Position numbers and translations under genes: made by a program
The notes under the pieces: model-generated
Seen by the model: the letters and a program-made list of their open reading frames with translations, nothing else
What the model was told of the DNA's origin: nothing
Databases searched by the model: none
Part shown: one piece after another, positions 1 through 8,952 of the stretch
Position numbering within the stretch: position 1 is the stretch's first letter
Layout of the letters: each line of letters begins with the position of its first letter
Assembly: GCF_900111275.1 (NCBI RefSeq)
Contig: NZ_FOGR01000006.1
Location: 124,001-188,000, forward strand
Reading direction: 5' to 3'
DNA length: 64,000 bases
From: Rhizobium sp. NFR03
GTDB taxonomy: Bacteria > Pseudomonadota > Alphaproteobacteria > Rhizobiales > Rhizobiaceae

Positions 1-614
1 CAGGCGCGATCCCGCTGTCCGTCGGCGGCGACCACCTGACGACGCTGCCGGTCATGCGCGCCGTGGCCGCGGGCGGCCCGGTCGGCATGATCCATTTCGA
101 CGCGCATTCGGACACCAACGACACCTATTTCGGCGGCAACCCCTATACCCATGGCACACCGTTCCGCCGGGCCATCGAGGAGGGGCTGCTCGATCCGAAA
201 CGCACGGTGCAGATCGGCATTCGCGGCTCGATTTACGCGACCGACGAGCACGACTGGGCCCGCGCGCAAGGCATCCGCATCATCTATATGGAGGAATGCA
301 TCCGCCGCGGCATCCCAGACGTCATGGCGGAAGCCCGAGCCATTGCCGGCAGCGGGCCAACCTATGTCAGCTTCGACATCGACTGCATCGACCCCTCCAT
401 GGCGCCCGGCACGGGAACGCCCGAGATCGGCGGGTTTACCACGCGCGAGGCGCAGGCGCTGGTGCGGGAACTCACCGGCGTGCGGATCGTGGCGGCCGAT
501 GTCGTGGAGGTCGCGCCGCCCTTCGACGTCGCGGGCATGACGGCGCTCGCCGGCGCGACCATTCTGTTCGAGCTGCTCTGCGTGATCGCGGAGGGTGTCG
601 CCACGCGCCGTTAG
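1..614 (+). CDS. Ureohydrolase (agmatinase/arginase family), 3' part
   Basis: The frame is open from the left edge of the window, so the N-terminus is missing. The visible part carries the three metal-binding signatures of the ureohydrolase fold: GGDH just inside the edge (about base 24), HFDAHSD (about base 95) and SFDIDCIDP (about base 370), which supply the His and Asp ligands of the binuclear manganese centre. Such enzymes hydrolyse a guanidino compound to urea and an amine, and agmatine to putrescine is the commonest substrate of this subfamily. The catalytic core looks intact. Guanidinobutyrase or another guanidino-acid hydrolase cannot be excluded because the substrate-selecting N-terminal loops lie outside the window. 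Confidence 0.88.
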   Translation, partial: GAIPLSVGGDHLTTLPVMRAVAAGGPVGMIHFDAHSDTNDTYFGGNPYTHGTPFRRAIEEGLLDPKRTVQIGIRGSIYATDEHDWARAQGIRIIYMEECIRRGIPDVMAEARAIAGSGPTYVSFDIDCIDPSMAPGTGTPEIGGFTTREAQALVRELTGVRIVAADVVEVAPPFDVAGMTALAGATILFELLCVIAEGVATRR

Positions 615-710
615 CGGCATCCCGCGCTAATCCCGCCCTCTGGTAATCCGGAGCATTTTCCGCCATATACGCCCTTTCGCCAAGACCTTTGCGCACAGGT
701 ACGGACAGGC

Positions 711-1631
711 ATGGACAGAACGGTCGAATTCGCGAGGATGAACGGGCTCGGCAACGCGATCCTGGTCGTGGACATGCGCGGCCGGAGCGATGTGGTCACC
801 CCGGCGGCAGCCATCGCGCTCAATGCCGACCCGCAGACCCGCTTCGACCAGATCATGGCGATCCACGACCCGAAGGCGTCCGGAACCGATGCCTGGATCG
901 ACATTCTGAACTCCGACGGCACCAAGGCGCAGGCCTGCGGCAACGGCACGCGCTGCGTGGTGCAGGCGCTGGCGGCGGAAACCGGCCGCAAGACCTTCAC
1001 CTTCCATACCGTTGCCGGCATCCTCAATGCCGAGGAACACGCGGACGGCACGATCTCCGTCGATATGGGCAAGCCGGTTTTCGACTGGAACCGTATCCCG
1101 CTGGCCGAAGATTTCCACGATACGAGCCGCATCGAGCTGCAGATCGGCCCGATCGACGCTCCCGTCCTGCATTCGCCGTCCGTGATGTCGATGGGCAATC
1201 CGCATGCGATCTTCTGGGTCGACCGCGATGTCATGTCCTACGACCTCGCACGCTTCGGCCCGCTGCTCGAAAACCACCCGATGTTTCCCGAGCGCGCCAA
1301 TATCACGCTTGCGCAGGTGACATCGCAAAGCGGCATGACCACACGCACGTGGGAACGGGGCGCCGGGCTGACGCTTGCCTGCGGCTCAGCCGCCTGTGCG
1401 GCGGCTGTCAGCGGTGCGCGCACCGGGCGCACCGGGCGCAAGGTGGCGGTGACCGTTGCCAGTGCCGTGCCTGCGGGCGTGCTCACCATCGACTGGCGCG
1501 AGCGTGACGATCATGTCGTCATGACCGGACCGGCCACCTGGGAGTGGTCCGGCCGCGTCGATCCCGCGACCGGCACATTCTTGCGCGAACCTGATACCGG
1601 AGCGCAAGCGACAGGGACACAGGCAGAGTGA
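711..1631 (+). CDS. dapF: Diaminopimelate epimerase
   Basis: This 306-residue protein interconverts LL- and meso-diaminopimelate in the cytoplasm, the penultimate step of lysine synthesis and a source of the peptidoglycan cross-linking residue. Both catalytic cysteines are present: Cys76 in ACGNGTRC and Cys224 in [10 protein letters not shown], the thiol pair used for cofactor-free racemisation. The length is slightly above the usual 275-290 residues because of a longer C-terminal tail. A short near-tandem repeat (GRTGRTGRK) follows the second motif. The stop overlaps the GTG start of mtaB by four bases (GTGA), so the two genes are probably translationally coupled. Confidence 0.96.
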   Translation: MDRTVEFARMNGLGNAILVVDMRGRSDVVTPAAAIALNADPQTRFDQIMAIHDPKASGTDAWIDILNSDGTKAQACGNGTRCVVQALAAETGRKTFTFHTVAGILNAEEHADGTISVDMGKPVFDWNRIPLAEDFHDTSRIELQIGPIDAPVLHSPSVMSMGNPHAIFWVDRDVMSYDLARFGPLLENHPMFPERANITLAQVTSQSGMTTRTWERGAGLTLACGSAACAAAVSGARTGRTGRKVAVTVASAVPAGVLTIDWRERDDHVVMTGPATWEWSGRVDPATGTFLREPDTGAQATGTQAE

Positions 1632-2902
1632 GCGGCGTCGAGATCATCACATTCGGCTGCCGCCTGAACACCTACGAATCCGAAGTCATGCGCGGCGCTG
1701 CCGAAAAGGCGGGGCTGAACAATGCCGTGCTGGTGAACACCTGCGCGGTGACCGGCGAGGCCGTGCGTCAGGCCCGCAAGGCGATCCGCCGCGCAAGGCG
1801 CGAGCACCCGGACGCCCGCATCATCGTCACCGGCTGCGCCGCCCAGACCGAAGCCGGCAGCTTTGCCGACATGCCGGAGGTCGACGCCGTTCTCGGCAAT
1901 GCGGAAAAGCTGGACAGCGACGCCTATCGCTCTCTGCCCGATTTCGGCGTTGGCGGCGAGGAGAAGCTGCGCGTCAACGACATCATGAGCGTGCGGGAAA
2001 CCGCGCCGCAGATGGTGCGCATGATCGAGGGCCATGTACGCGCCTTCGTGCAGGTGCAGAACGGCTGCGACCATCGCTGCACCTTTTGCATCATCCCCTA
2101 TGGCCGTGGCAATTCCCGCTCGGTGCCGATGGGCGCCGTCGTCGATCAGGCGCGCATGCTGGTGGAAAACGGCTACCGCGAGATCGTGCTGACCGGCGTC
2201 GACGCCACCAGCTACGGCGGCGACCTGCCAGGCGCGCCGACGCTCGGCCTCCTGGCCAAGACGCTTCTGAGGCAGGTGCCGGAGCTTGCGCGCCTGCGCC
2301 TCTCCTCCATCGACAGCATCGAGGCCGACCGGCACCTGCTCGACCTCATTGCAGACGAGCCGCGCTTCATGCCGCACCTGCATCTCTCGCTCCAGCACGG
2401 CGACGACATGATCCTCAAGCGGATGAAGCGGCGGCATTTACGGGCCGATGCGCTCGCCTTCATGCAAGAGGCCCGTCGCCTGCGCCCCGGCATTGCCTTC
2501 GGCGCCGACATGATTGCCGGCTTTCCCACCGAGACGGAAGAGATGTTCCAGCAAGCCGGAACGCTGGCGCAGGAGGCGGGAATCGCAAGCCTCCACGTCT
2601 TTCCCTACAGCCCGCGCGACGGCACGCCCGCCGCCCGTATGCCGCAACACGATCCCTCGCTGATCCGGGAGCGCGCCACGCGCCTGCGCGCCATCGGCGA
2701 GGATCTGGCGCGCGAACACCTGACCTCCATGGTCGGCACCGCGCAGACCGTGCTGGTCGAAAGCAACGGCACCGGCCATACGGAAAACTTCACCCGCGTC
2801 GCGACACCGGGGCTTGAGCCCCGCTCGCTGGTCGCGACGACGATCACGGGCCACGATGGCAAGAACCTCTCCATCGACACCGCCGAAAGACAGGCTGCGT
2901 GA
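1628..2902 (+). CDS. mtaB: tRNA t6A37 methylthiotransferase MtaB
   Basis: This radical-SAM enzyme converts t6A to ms2t6A at position 37 of ANN-decoding tRNAs. The 424-residue protein shows the N-terminal UPF0004 cluster cysteines (Cys11, Cys39, Cys70) and the radical-SAM triad GCDHRCTFC (Cys147, Cys151, Cys154), followed by a TRAM-like C-terminus. The start is GTG at 1628, inside the dapF stop codon; the reading frame begins directly with the conserved opening [14 protein letters not shown], which supports this start. It belongs to the dapF-mtaB-ftsY run typical of Rhizobiales. Confidence 0.95.
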   Translation: MSGVEIITFGCRLNTYESEVMRGAAEKAGLNNAVLVNTCAVTGEAVRQARKAIRRARREHPDARIIVTGCAAQTEAGSFADMPEVDAVLGNAEKLDSDAYRSLPDFGVGGEEKLRVNDIMSVRETAPQMVRMIEGHVRAFVQVQNGCDHRCTFCIIPYGRGNSRSVPMGAVVDQARMLVENGYREIVLTGVDATSYGGDLPGAPTLGLLAKTLLRQVPELARLRLSSIDSIEADRHLLDLIADEPRFMPHLHLSLQHGDDMILKRMKRRHLRADALAFMQEARRLRPGIAFGADMIAGFPTETEEMFQQAGTLAQEAGIASLHVFPYSPRDGTPAARMPQHDPSLIRERATRLRAIGEDLAREHLTSMVGTAQTVLVESNGTGHTENFTRVATPGLEPRSLVATTITGHDGKNLSIDTAERQAA

Positions 2903-2934
2903 CATGAGCGGCCCCGCAGGTTTCAGGATATAAG

Positions 2935-4374
2935 ATGGCGTTCGATTTCCTCAAAAGGGTCTTCACATTCGATCAGGTGCCGCCGGAAACCCCCGCAGCC
3001 CCGCCTGCGGACGCCCCGCCCATGGACGAGAGCGCGCCGGATGCGGTGACGCCTGCGGAGGTCACACCCCCAGCTCCGGCTCCGGTCGGCGAAGACATAG
3101 AGGCTTTCGAACCGCTCCTTGCCGCCGATGCCGCGCCGGACGACGCCCTGCCCCTCGCCAAGGATCCGGTTCTTGCCGAGGAAATCGCCACGGCCGGCGG
3201 TCCTTCGTCCGATAGTGAGGCAGAGGCCGAAGACGCGGACGAGACGCTGCTCCCGCTTCCGCCAGCTGAAAATATTGGCGATCTCGGCGTCGTGCCGTTG
3301 TCGCTGCTGGAGGCAGAGGCGGAGCTTCCCCCTGGTGAAAGCCTGACCGAAAGCCCGACCGCCGACCTTGAGCGGCCGCGCGACATCGCCGCCCTGCCCG
3401 CAGGCTTCGCCACAGGACCGGCGCCAGAGCCGGAGGTCGCCCCCGAAGCCGAGCGCCTCACCTGGTTCCAGCGCCTGCGCGCCGGGCTGTCGCGCACCTC
3501 GTCGCAGCTGACTGGTCAGATCACGGCGCTCTTCACCAAGCGCAAGCTGGACGACGCCACGCTCGAAGAACTCGAAGACCTGCTGATCCAGGCGGACCTC
3601 GGTGTCGAAACGGCACTCCGCATTACCGATACGCTTGCCTCGGAGCGCTATGGCCGAGACGTTTCGGGCGCCGATGTCTCGCGCATCATGGCAGCCGAGA
3701 TCACCAAGGTTCTGACGCCGGTCGCCAAGCCGCTGCAACTCGACCTCAACCATCGCCCCCACGTCATCCTTGTCGTCGGCGTCAACGGCACCGGCAAGAC
3801 GACGACCATCGGCAAGCTCGCCGCCAAGCTCTCGGGTGCTGGCCTGAAGGTCATGCTTGCCGCCGGCGATACCTTCCGCGCCGCCGCCATCGAGCAGCTG
3901 AAGATCTGGGCCGACCGGACGAACAGCCATATCGTTTCCTCGAAGCTCGGCGCAGACGCCGCGGGCCTCGCCTACGAAGCTTTCGAGGAGGCGCGCCGAC
4001 AGAAGAGCGACGTGCTGATCATCGACACCGCCGGTCGCCTGCAAAACCGCACGGAGCTGATGGCAGAACTTGAAAAGATCGTTCGCGTGCTCGGCAAGCT
4101 CGATCCGGATGCGCCGCATACGGTGCTCCAGACGCTGGACGCCACAACCGGGCAGAACGCGCTCAACCAGGTCGAGATCTTCCGCAACGTTGCCGGCGTC
4201 AACGGGCTGATCATGACCAAGCTCGACGGCACCGCCCGTGGCGGCATCCTCGTCGCCATCTCCGCCAAGCACAAGCTGCCGGTCTATTTCATCGGCGTCG
4301 GCGAGGGCATCGACGATCTCGAACCCTTCGAGGCCCAGGATTTCGCCGAGGCGATTGCCGGGATCGCGGATTAG
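2935..4374 (+). CDS. ftsY: Signal recognition particle receptor FtsY
   Basis: FtsY is the SRP-receptor GTPase that docks ribosome-SRP complexes at the inner membrane. The 479-residue protein has an acidic, Ala/Pro/Glu-rich N-terminal A domain (about residues 15-175), then the helical N domain and the GTPase G domain with GVNGTGKTTT (about residue 281), DTAGRLQ and TKLDGTARGG. The A domain is long, as in other alphaproteobacterial FtsY, and probably mediates lipid contact. An AGGA about 7 bases before the ATG at 2935 supports the start. Confidence 0.97.
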   Translation: MAFDFLKRVFTFDQVPPETPAAPPADAPPMDESAPDAVTPAEVTPPAPAPVGEDIEAFEPLLAADAAPDDALPLAKDPVLAEEIATAGGPSSDSEAEAEDADETLLPLPPAENIGDLGVVPLSLLEAEAELPPGESLTESPTADLERPRDIAALPAGFATGPAPEPEVAPEAERLTWFQRLRAGLSRTSSQLTGQITALFTKRKLDDATLEELEDLLIQADLGVETALRITDTLASERYGRDVSGADVSRIMAAEITKVLTPVAKPLQLDLNHRPHVILVVGVNGTGKTTTIGKLAAKLSGAGLKVMLAAGDTFRAAAIEQLKIWADRTNSHIVSSKLGADAAGLAYEAFEEARRQKSDVLIIDTAGRLQNRTELMAELEKIVRVLGKLDPDAPHTVLQTLDATTGQNALNQVEIFRNVAGVNGLIMTKLDGTARGGILVAISAKHKLPVYFIGVGEGIDDLEPFEAQDFAEAIAGIAD

Positions 4375-4455
4375 GCATTGCGCCTCCGCCGAAATTCCGC
4401 CGCCGTCTGCGGCCACATCACACGCATCTCACGAAAAGACCACAAGGCAGAGACG

Positions 4456-5139
4456 ATGAAGACCGAACGGCCCGTAGACACCGACGTCACGCCGACCCCC
4501 GCCGAGCGTCACCATCCCGGGCTCAAGCTCGCTCTGGAACTCGGGCCTCTGCTCGTCTTCTTCTTCGCCAACATGCGCGGACCCTGGCTTGCCGAGACTT
4601 TTCCGGTGCTGACCGAACTCGGCGGCCCGCTGTTCATCGCCACCGGCCTCTTCATGGCGGCGACGGTGATCTCGCTGGTCGTCTCGAAGATCGTGCTCGG
4701 CCATCTCCCCGTCATGCCCTTCGTTTCGGGCATCGTCGTCCTGGTGTTCGGCTCGCTGTCGATCTGGCTGCAGAACGACACCTTTATCAAGATGAAGCCG
4801 ACTATCGTCAACACGCTGTTCGGCGCGGTCCTTCTGGGCGGCCTGTTCTTCGGCAAATCGCTGCTCGGCCACGTCTTCAATGCCGCCTTCCAGCTGGACG
4901 CGGCCGGCTGGCGCAAGCTGACCCTGCGCTGGGGCATCTTCTTCCTGTTTCTGGCCGTCCTCAACGAGGTCGTCTGGCGCGGTGCCGCGGTCTGGTATGC
5001 GCCCGACGCTCAGGCGGCCGATGATTTCTGGGTGGCGTTCAAGGTCTGGGGCACCATGCCGATCACCATCCTCTTCACCATGGCGCAGATGCCGCTCATC
5101 CTGCGGCACTCCGTCGAATCGGCGTCCGACAAGATATGA
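4456..5139 (+). CDS. ispZ: Inner membrane septation protein (YciB/IspZ)
   Basis: This 227-residue integral membrane protein belongs to the YciB/IspZ family, linked to cell-envelope integrity and septation. Hydrophobic segments recur through the length (for example [44 protein letters not shown]) and the conserved NEVVWR motif is present. The frame is open upstream to 4378, but the ATG at 4456 gives the expected start, a short hydrophilic N-terminus before the first helix. The stop overlaps the next gene by ATGA. Molecular function in the family remains loosely defined. Confidence 0.9.
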   Translation: MKTERPVDTDVTPTPAERHHPGLKLALELGPLLVFFFANMRGPWLAETFPVLTELGGPLFIATGLFMAATVISLVVSKIVLGHLPVMPFVSGIVVLVFGSLSIWLQNDTFIKMKPTIVNTLFGAVLLGGLFFGKSLLGHVFNAAFQLDAAGWRKLTLRWGIFFLFLAVLNEVVWRGAAVWYAPDAQAADDFWVAFKVWGTMPITILFTMAQMPLILRHSVESASDKI

Positions 5140-5747
5140 CCGCCGTTCCCCCACCCCTTGGCCCCACACCCGTCGAAGCCCTGCCCCGCAGCCGCACCCT
5201 GCTCTGGATCGGCGCCTGCCTCGGCGTTGTCGCGTTTCAGGTGGCCGTGGAGCTCTTCATGGGCCGCACGCCGATCTGCACCTGCGGCACCGTCAAGCTG
5301 TTCGAGCCCGTGGTCAACAGCCCCGGCAACTCCCAGCACCTCGCCGACTGGTACACGCCGTCCCACATCATCCACGGCTTCCTGTTCTATGCGCTGACCA
5401 CCTGGCTCTTCCCGAGAAAGCCCCTCTCGGCCCGTCTGTTCGTCGCAACGCTCATCGAGGCGGGCTGGGAACTGCTGGAAAACTCGCCGATCATCATCGA
5501 GCGCTATCGCTCCGCGACCGTTTCTCTGAACTATGTCGGCGACAGCGTGCTGAACTCCGCCATGGACACCGTCTTCATGGCGCTCGGCTTCCTCGCCGCC
5601 GCCCGTCTGCCCGTCGCCGTGACGATTGCCATAGCCATCCTGTTCGAAATCTTCACAGGCTGGCTGATCCGCGACAACCTGACGCTCAACGTGTTGATGC
5701 TGGTCTGGCCGCTGGACGCTGTGAAGGCGTGGCAGGGCGCGCTTTAG
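5136..5747 (+). CDS. UPF0314 (DUF2585) membrane protein
   Basis: This 203-residue protein matches the alphaproteobacterial UPF0314 family, whose function is unknown. It has a helix near residues 22-40, the conserved stretches [11 protein letters not shown] and [15 protein letters not shown], an acidic intramembrane segment ([18 protein letters not shown]) and two to three more helices. It overlaps ispZ by four bases, so the pair is probably coexpressed. Its end overlaps the convergent ccmG stop by four bases. The conserved Cys, His and Glu residues in membrane-proximal positions suggest an enzyme or metal site, but this is inference. Confidence 0.85.
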   Translation: MTAVPPPLGPTPVEALPRSRTLLWIGACLGVVAFQVAVELFMGRTPICTCGTVKLFEPVVNSPGNSQHLADWYTPSHIIHGFLFYALTTWLFPRKPLSARLFVATLIEAGWELLENSPIIIERYRSATVSLNYVGDSVLNSAMDTVFMALGFLAAARLPVAVTIAIAILFEIFTGWLIRDNLTLNVLMLVWPLDAVKAWQGAL

Positions 5748-6340
5748 GAGCCGGCTGAAGCCTTCTCGATAGCGGGCATCAGGCCTTCGCGCAGGCTGCG
5801 GTCGTCGAACGGGCCGACGCGCTTGTAGAGGATCATGCCGTCGGGTGCGACGAGATAGGACTCCGGAATCCCGTAGACGCCCCAGTCGATGGCGGCACGG
5901 CCGCGCGGATCGACGCCGATGGCGGAGAAGGGATTGCCGAGTTCGTCGAGGAAACGCAGCGCGTTGTCCGTCTGGTCCTTGTAGTTGATGCCGACGACTT
6001 GCAGACGCGGGTCTTTTGCCAGAGCGAGGATCACGGGGTTTTCCGCGCGGCAGGGCACGCACCAGGAGGCCCAGACATTGACGAGCGTGAGCTTGCCCTT
6101 CACCGCCGCATCCGTCAGCGCGGGCATGGCCGCATTTTTCAGCGTCGCACCTTCGAGCGCTGGAAGGCTTAGCGACGGCGCCTGCGTTCCAATGAGCGCA
6201 GACGGGATCTCGCTGATATCGCGGCCGGAGTCGAGCTGGCTCCAGAACACGGCTGCAAGGCAGGCAAAGACGGTCAAGGGCAGCAGTGCGAGCGCCAGAC
6301 GGCCCTTCGTCGGTGCGCGGTTCTCGGGCAAGTCGCTCAT
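5744..6340 (-). CDS. ccmG: Thiol:disulfide interchange protein CcmG/DsbE
   Basis: This 198-residue membrane-anchored periplasmic thioredoxin reduces apocytochrome c cysteines before haem attachment. There is one N-terminal anchor helix (about residues 14-32) followed by a thioredoxin fold with the active site WASWCVPC (Cys94, Cys97) and a [11 protein letters not shown] cis-proline loop. It is last in the ccmABCDG operon; its ATG overlaps the end of ccmD. Note that ccmE, ccmF and ccmH, needed for a complete system I pathway, are not in the window. Confidence 0.94.
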   Translation of the reverse strand: MSDLPENRAPTKGRLALALLPLTVFACLAAVFWSQLDSGRDISEIPSALIGTQAPSLSLPALEGATLKNAAMPALTDAAVKGKLTLVNVWASWCVPCRAENPVILALAKDPRLQVVGINYKDQTDNALRFLDELGNPFSAIGVDPRGRAAIDWGVYGIPESYLVAPDGMILYKRVGPFDDRSLREGLMPAIEKASAGS

Positions 6341-6504
6341 GGCACACCTGCACCAGACGAGCGGCGGCGGATGCCGGCATCCTCCAGCGCCCGCAATTCA
6401 CGGCGCCGGGCGCGCGCGTCGAGAGCGACCCAGACGATGAGGCTCGCGACCACGACGAGCGCTGCCCCATAGCTGGCGACGACATAGCCCATATGCGCGC
6501 TCAT
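6337..6504 (-). CDS. ccmD: Haem exporter protein CcmD (55 aa)
   Basis: This tiny gene encodes a 55-residue protein with one transmembrane helix (GAALVVVASLIVWVALD) followed by a basic, Arg-rich cytoplasmic tail, the standard CcmD architecture. CcmD helps release holo-CcmE from the CcmABC complex. The start ATG at 6504 overlaps the ccmC stop (ATGA) and its own end overlaps the ccmG start, placing it exactly where ccmD belongs in the operon. Confidence 0.9.
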   Translation of the reverse strand: MSAHMGYVVASYGAALVVVASLIVWVALDARARRRELRALEDAGIRRRSSGAGVP

Positions 6505-7259
6505 GCGGACACCGCGCCCCGCGCAGCCTGCCGGCGCATGGCCGCGATACGGCGACGCCAGATCTCTGTTCGCATGGCGGCCAGATGCAGCGTGAAGAAC
6601 AGGCATGTGAAGGCCAGCGCCATGACGAGGAGCGGCCGCAGGAACTCCGGATCGATAGCAGAACCGCCGAGACGCAGCACGCTTGCCGGCTGGTGCAATG
6701 TGTTCCACCAGTCGACGGAGAACTTGATGATCGGGATGTTGACGAAGCCGACGAGGATCAGCACGGCCGAGACCTTCGCCGCCCGTCCGGCATCGTCCAT
6801 GGCGCGGTTGAGCGCAATCAGGCCGAGATACATCAGGAACAGGATGAAGACGGAGGTGAGCCGCGCATCCCACACCCACCATGTTCCCCACATCGGCTTG
6901 CCCCAGAGCGAGCCGGTAACGAGCGCCAGCGCCGTGAAACCGGCACCGATGGGGGCGGCGCACTTTGCCGCGACGTCGGCCAGAGGATGGCGCCAGACGA
7001 GCGTGCCGAGCGCGGACGCCGCCATGACCGTATAGCCCATCATCGACAGCCAGGCGGCGGGCACATGGATATACATGATCCGCACCGTCTCGCCCTGCTG
7101 GTAATCAGCCGCGGTGGTGAAACAGAGCGTCAGGCCGATCGCAAACAGCAGCGCCGTCAGACCGGCGAGCCATGGCAGCAGGCGCCCGGCCAGCGCGACG
7201 AAGCGCGTCGGATTGGCAAGGTCTGCAAAGCTGCGAATGGCAAGGCTCTTCTCATGCAT
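6501..7259 (-). CDS. ccmC: Haem transporter CcmC
   Basis: CcmC is the six-helix haem-handling protein that loads haem onto CcmE in the periplasm. The 252-residue protein contains the tryptophan-rich haem-binding loop WGTWWVWDARLTS and the flanking conserved histidines. An in-frame ATG exists 12 codons upstream (7295), but the N-terminus beginning MHEKSLAIRSF at 7259 fits the family better. The following ccmD overlaps its stop by four bases. Confidence 0.94.
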   Translation of the reverse strand: MHEKSLAIRSFADLANPTRFVALAGRLLPWLAGLTALLFAIGLTLCFTTAADYQQGETVRIMYIHVPAAWLSMMGYTVMAASALGTLVWRHPLADVAAKCAAPIGAGFTALALVTGSLWGKPMWGTWWVWDARLTSVFILFLMYLGLIALNRAMDDAGRAAKVSAVLILVGFVNIPIIKFSVDWWNTLHQPASVLRLGGSAIDPEFLRPLLVMALAFTCLFFTLHLAAMRTEIWRRRIAAMRRQAARGAVSA

Positions 7260-7330
7260 ACGAACGTCTCTACCAAGTTCGCGAGGCCGCTTCAATGAAC
7301 GTCGCGGCGACTGACATGGTCACCTTTACG

Positions 7331-7999
7331 TCATTCGGAAGAGGCGCGCAGGGCGACAGCCGCCGCGGCCGGACCGATGACGGCGAAGAACAGGGTGATC
7401 GCCGTCAGGATCATGAAAGGCGGCAGAAACGGCGCGGGGTCTTGGACGGCGGCATAGGCCGCGCTGACGCCGAAGATGAGCACGGGAATGACGAGCGGCA
7501 ACACGAGGATGGACACGAGAAGCCCGCCGCGCGGCAGAGCCACCGCGACCGCCGCGCCCATCGCGCCGATCAGCGTGATCGCCGGCGTTCCCGCCAGAAG
7601 CGTCAGCATGGTGGCAAGGATGGCCGTCGGCTCCATGTTGAGAAATAGCCCGAGAAGCGGAGACACGAGCACGAGCGGCAAGCCCGAGGCGGTCCAGTGG
7701 GCAAGACACTTGACGAAGACGGTGAGGACCAGCGGTGTCTCCTGCATCAGCATCACATCCAGAGCGCCGTCCTCACGCTCCGCCTGAAACAGGCGGTCGA
7801 GCCCGAGGAGCGAGGCCAGCAAGGCGCCGATCCACAACATGGCGGGCCCCACCCGCGCGAGCAGCTTCAGGTCGGGCCCCAGACCGAAGGGTACGACCGC
7901 GACGACGGCCATGAAGAACAGGATGCCCGTCAGCGCACCGCCGCCGGCACGGGTCGCAAGCCTCAGGTCGCGCAGATAGAGCGCCATCATGACCGGCAT
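7331..7999 (-). CDS. ccmB: Haem exporter permease CcmB
   Basis: This six-helix membrane subunit pairs with the ATPase CcmA in the CcmABCD complex, which uses ATP to release haem-loaded CcmE. The length (222 residues) and pattern of hydrophobic segments match CcmB, and the N-terminus MMALYLRDLRLATR is characteristic. The ATG at 7990 or 7987 could be used instead of 7999. About 40 bases separate it from ccmA, consistent with one transcript. Confidence 0.94.
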   Translation of the reverse strand: MPVMMALYLRDLRLATRAGGGALTGILFFMAVVAVVPFGLGPDLKLLARVGPAMLWIGALLASLLGLDRLFQAEREDGALDVMLMQETPLVLTVFVKCLAHWTASGLPLVLVSPLLGLFLNMEPTAILATMLTLLAGTPAITLIGAMGAAVAVALPRGGLLVSILVLPLVIPVLIFGVSAAYAAVQDPAPFLPPFMILTAITLFFAVIGPAAAAVALRASSE

Positions 8000-8039
8000 C
8001 CCTTAAGGGGCGAACGCGCGGGGTGATCGCTTGCGATCC

Positions 8040-8690
8040 TCATACCGGCACCGCAAAGCCGGTCATGGTCAGCATCTGCGCACCGGGAATGTCCAGAGCC
8101 TGATGCGTGGCGGCGATGACGATGCCACCGGTGGCGCGATGTCCAGCAATCAGCGCCTCCACCATTCGTTCGCTCGCCGTATCGAGCGCTGCCGTCGGCT
8201 CGTCCATGAGCCAGACGGGACGGTATGCGATAAGAAGCCGGGCAAGCGCCGCACGACGCTGCTGCCCGGCCGAGAGATAGCCGAACGGCAGGTGACCAAG
8301 CCCGCCGAGGCCCACCGCCTCCAGCGCGGTATCCGCATGAAGAGCGGGATCGGCATCCTTCACCGGATCGTCGCCCTGCCCGCTAAACCGCGACCAGAAC
8401 ACGAGATTTTCCGCAACCGTCAGATCCCGCTTCATCGCATTGCGATGGCCGAGATAATGAAGTGATTCGCGCACCGGCGACCTGGGATCGACGCCCCCCT
8501 CCAGCAGGATCGTACCGCTGTCGGCCGGATGAAGCCCGGCGAGTGTCCTCAGGAAGGTGGACTTTCCGGTGCCGTTTCGACCGGTGACGAGAAGGGCACC
8601 ACCGGCATCGAGAACGAGGCAAACCTCCCGGAAGATCGGGTCTTCGCCGCGGCTGGCGCCCAGCCCGTCCACGCGCAGGCGAAATGGCAT
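8040..8690 (-). CDS. ccmA: Haem exporter ATP-binding protein CcmA
   Basis: This 216-residue ABC ATPase is the first gene of the cytochrome c maturation operon. Visible motifs are Walker A GRNGTGKST (about residue 37), the ABC signature LSAGQQRRAALARLL, Walker B VWLMDEPT and the H-loop ATHQ. It energises the CcmABC complex during haem delivery to apocytochromes. It is transcribed divergently from acnA across a 262-base spacer. Confidence 0.95.
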   Translation of the reverse strand: MPFRLRVDGLGASRGEDPIFREVCLVLDAGGALLVTGRNGTGKSTFLRTLAGLHPADSGTILLEGGVDPRSPVRESLHYLGHRNAMKRDLTVAENLVFWSRFSGQGDDPVKDADPALHADTALEAVGLGGLGHLPFGYLSAGQQRRAALARLLIAYRPVWLMDEPTAALDTASERMVEALIAGHRATGGIVIAATHQALDIPGAQMLTMTGFAVPV

Positions 8691-8952
8691 TCATCGTCCT
8701 TTTACGACGTTGGTCGCATTGAAAAAAATTGTCTCGAATTGACGGCGTTCGATCTGGCACGTTTTGGCGAAATTATCTATAACCCGCCCAACACGCCAGC
8801 GGTCGGCGTGAATTTCATCCTAGCGCCGAACATGGAAGTTTTTTCCACGTGCGGACAGCGGAAATGACCGTACCCGCATCCCAATCTGCGCCTTCAGGCG
8901 CTCGGGCGTTCGCACGTCAGTTTATGGCGATCAGACGGAACGGGGTATCCAA
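8691..8952. promoter_or_regulatory. Divergent spacer between ccmA and acnA
   Basis: This 262-base spacer must hold the promoters of the ccm operon (leftward) and acnA (rightward). The middle is AT-richer than the surroundings and contains TTGACG at about 8738 and TATAAC at about 8777, but their spacing does not form one sigma-70 promoter. No obvious iron-responsive palindrome or terminator hairpin was found by eye. Confidence 0.4.

Noticed and set aside
8751-8775. Sigma-54 promoter before acnA (TGGCACG-like)
   Set aside because: The -24 element fits but the -12 GC is one base too close and the TTGCA block is absent.
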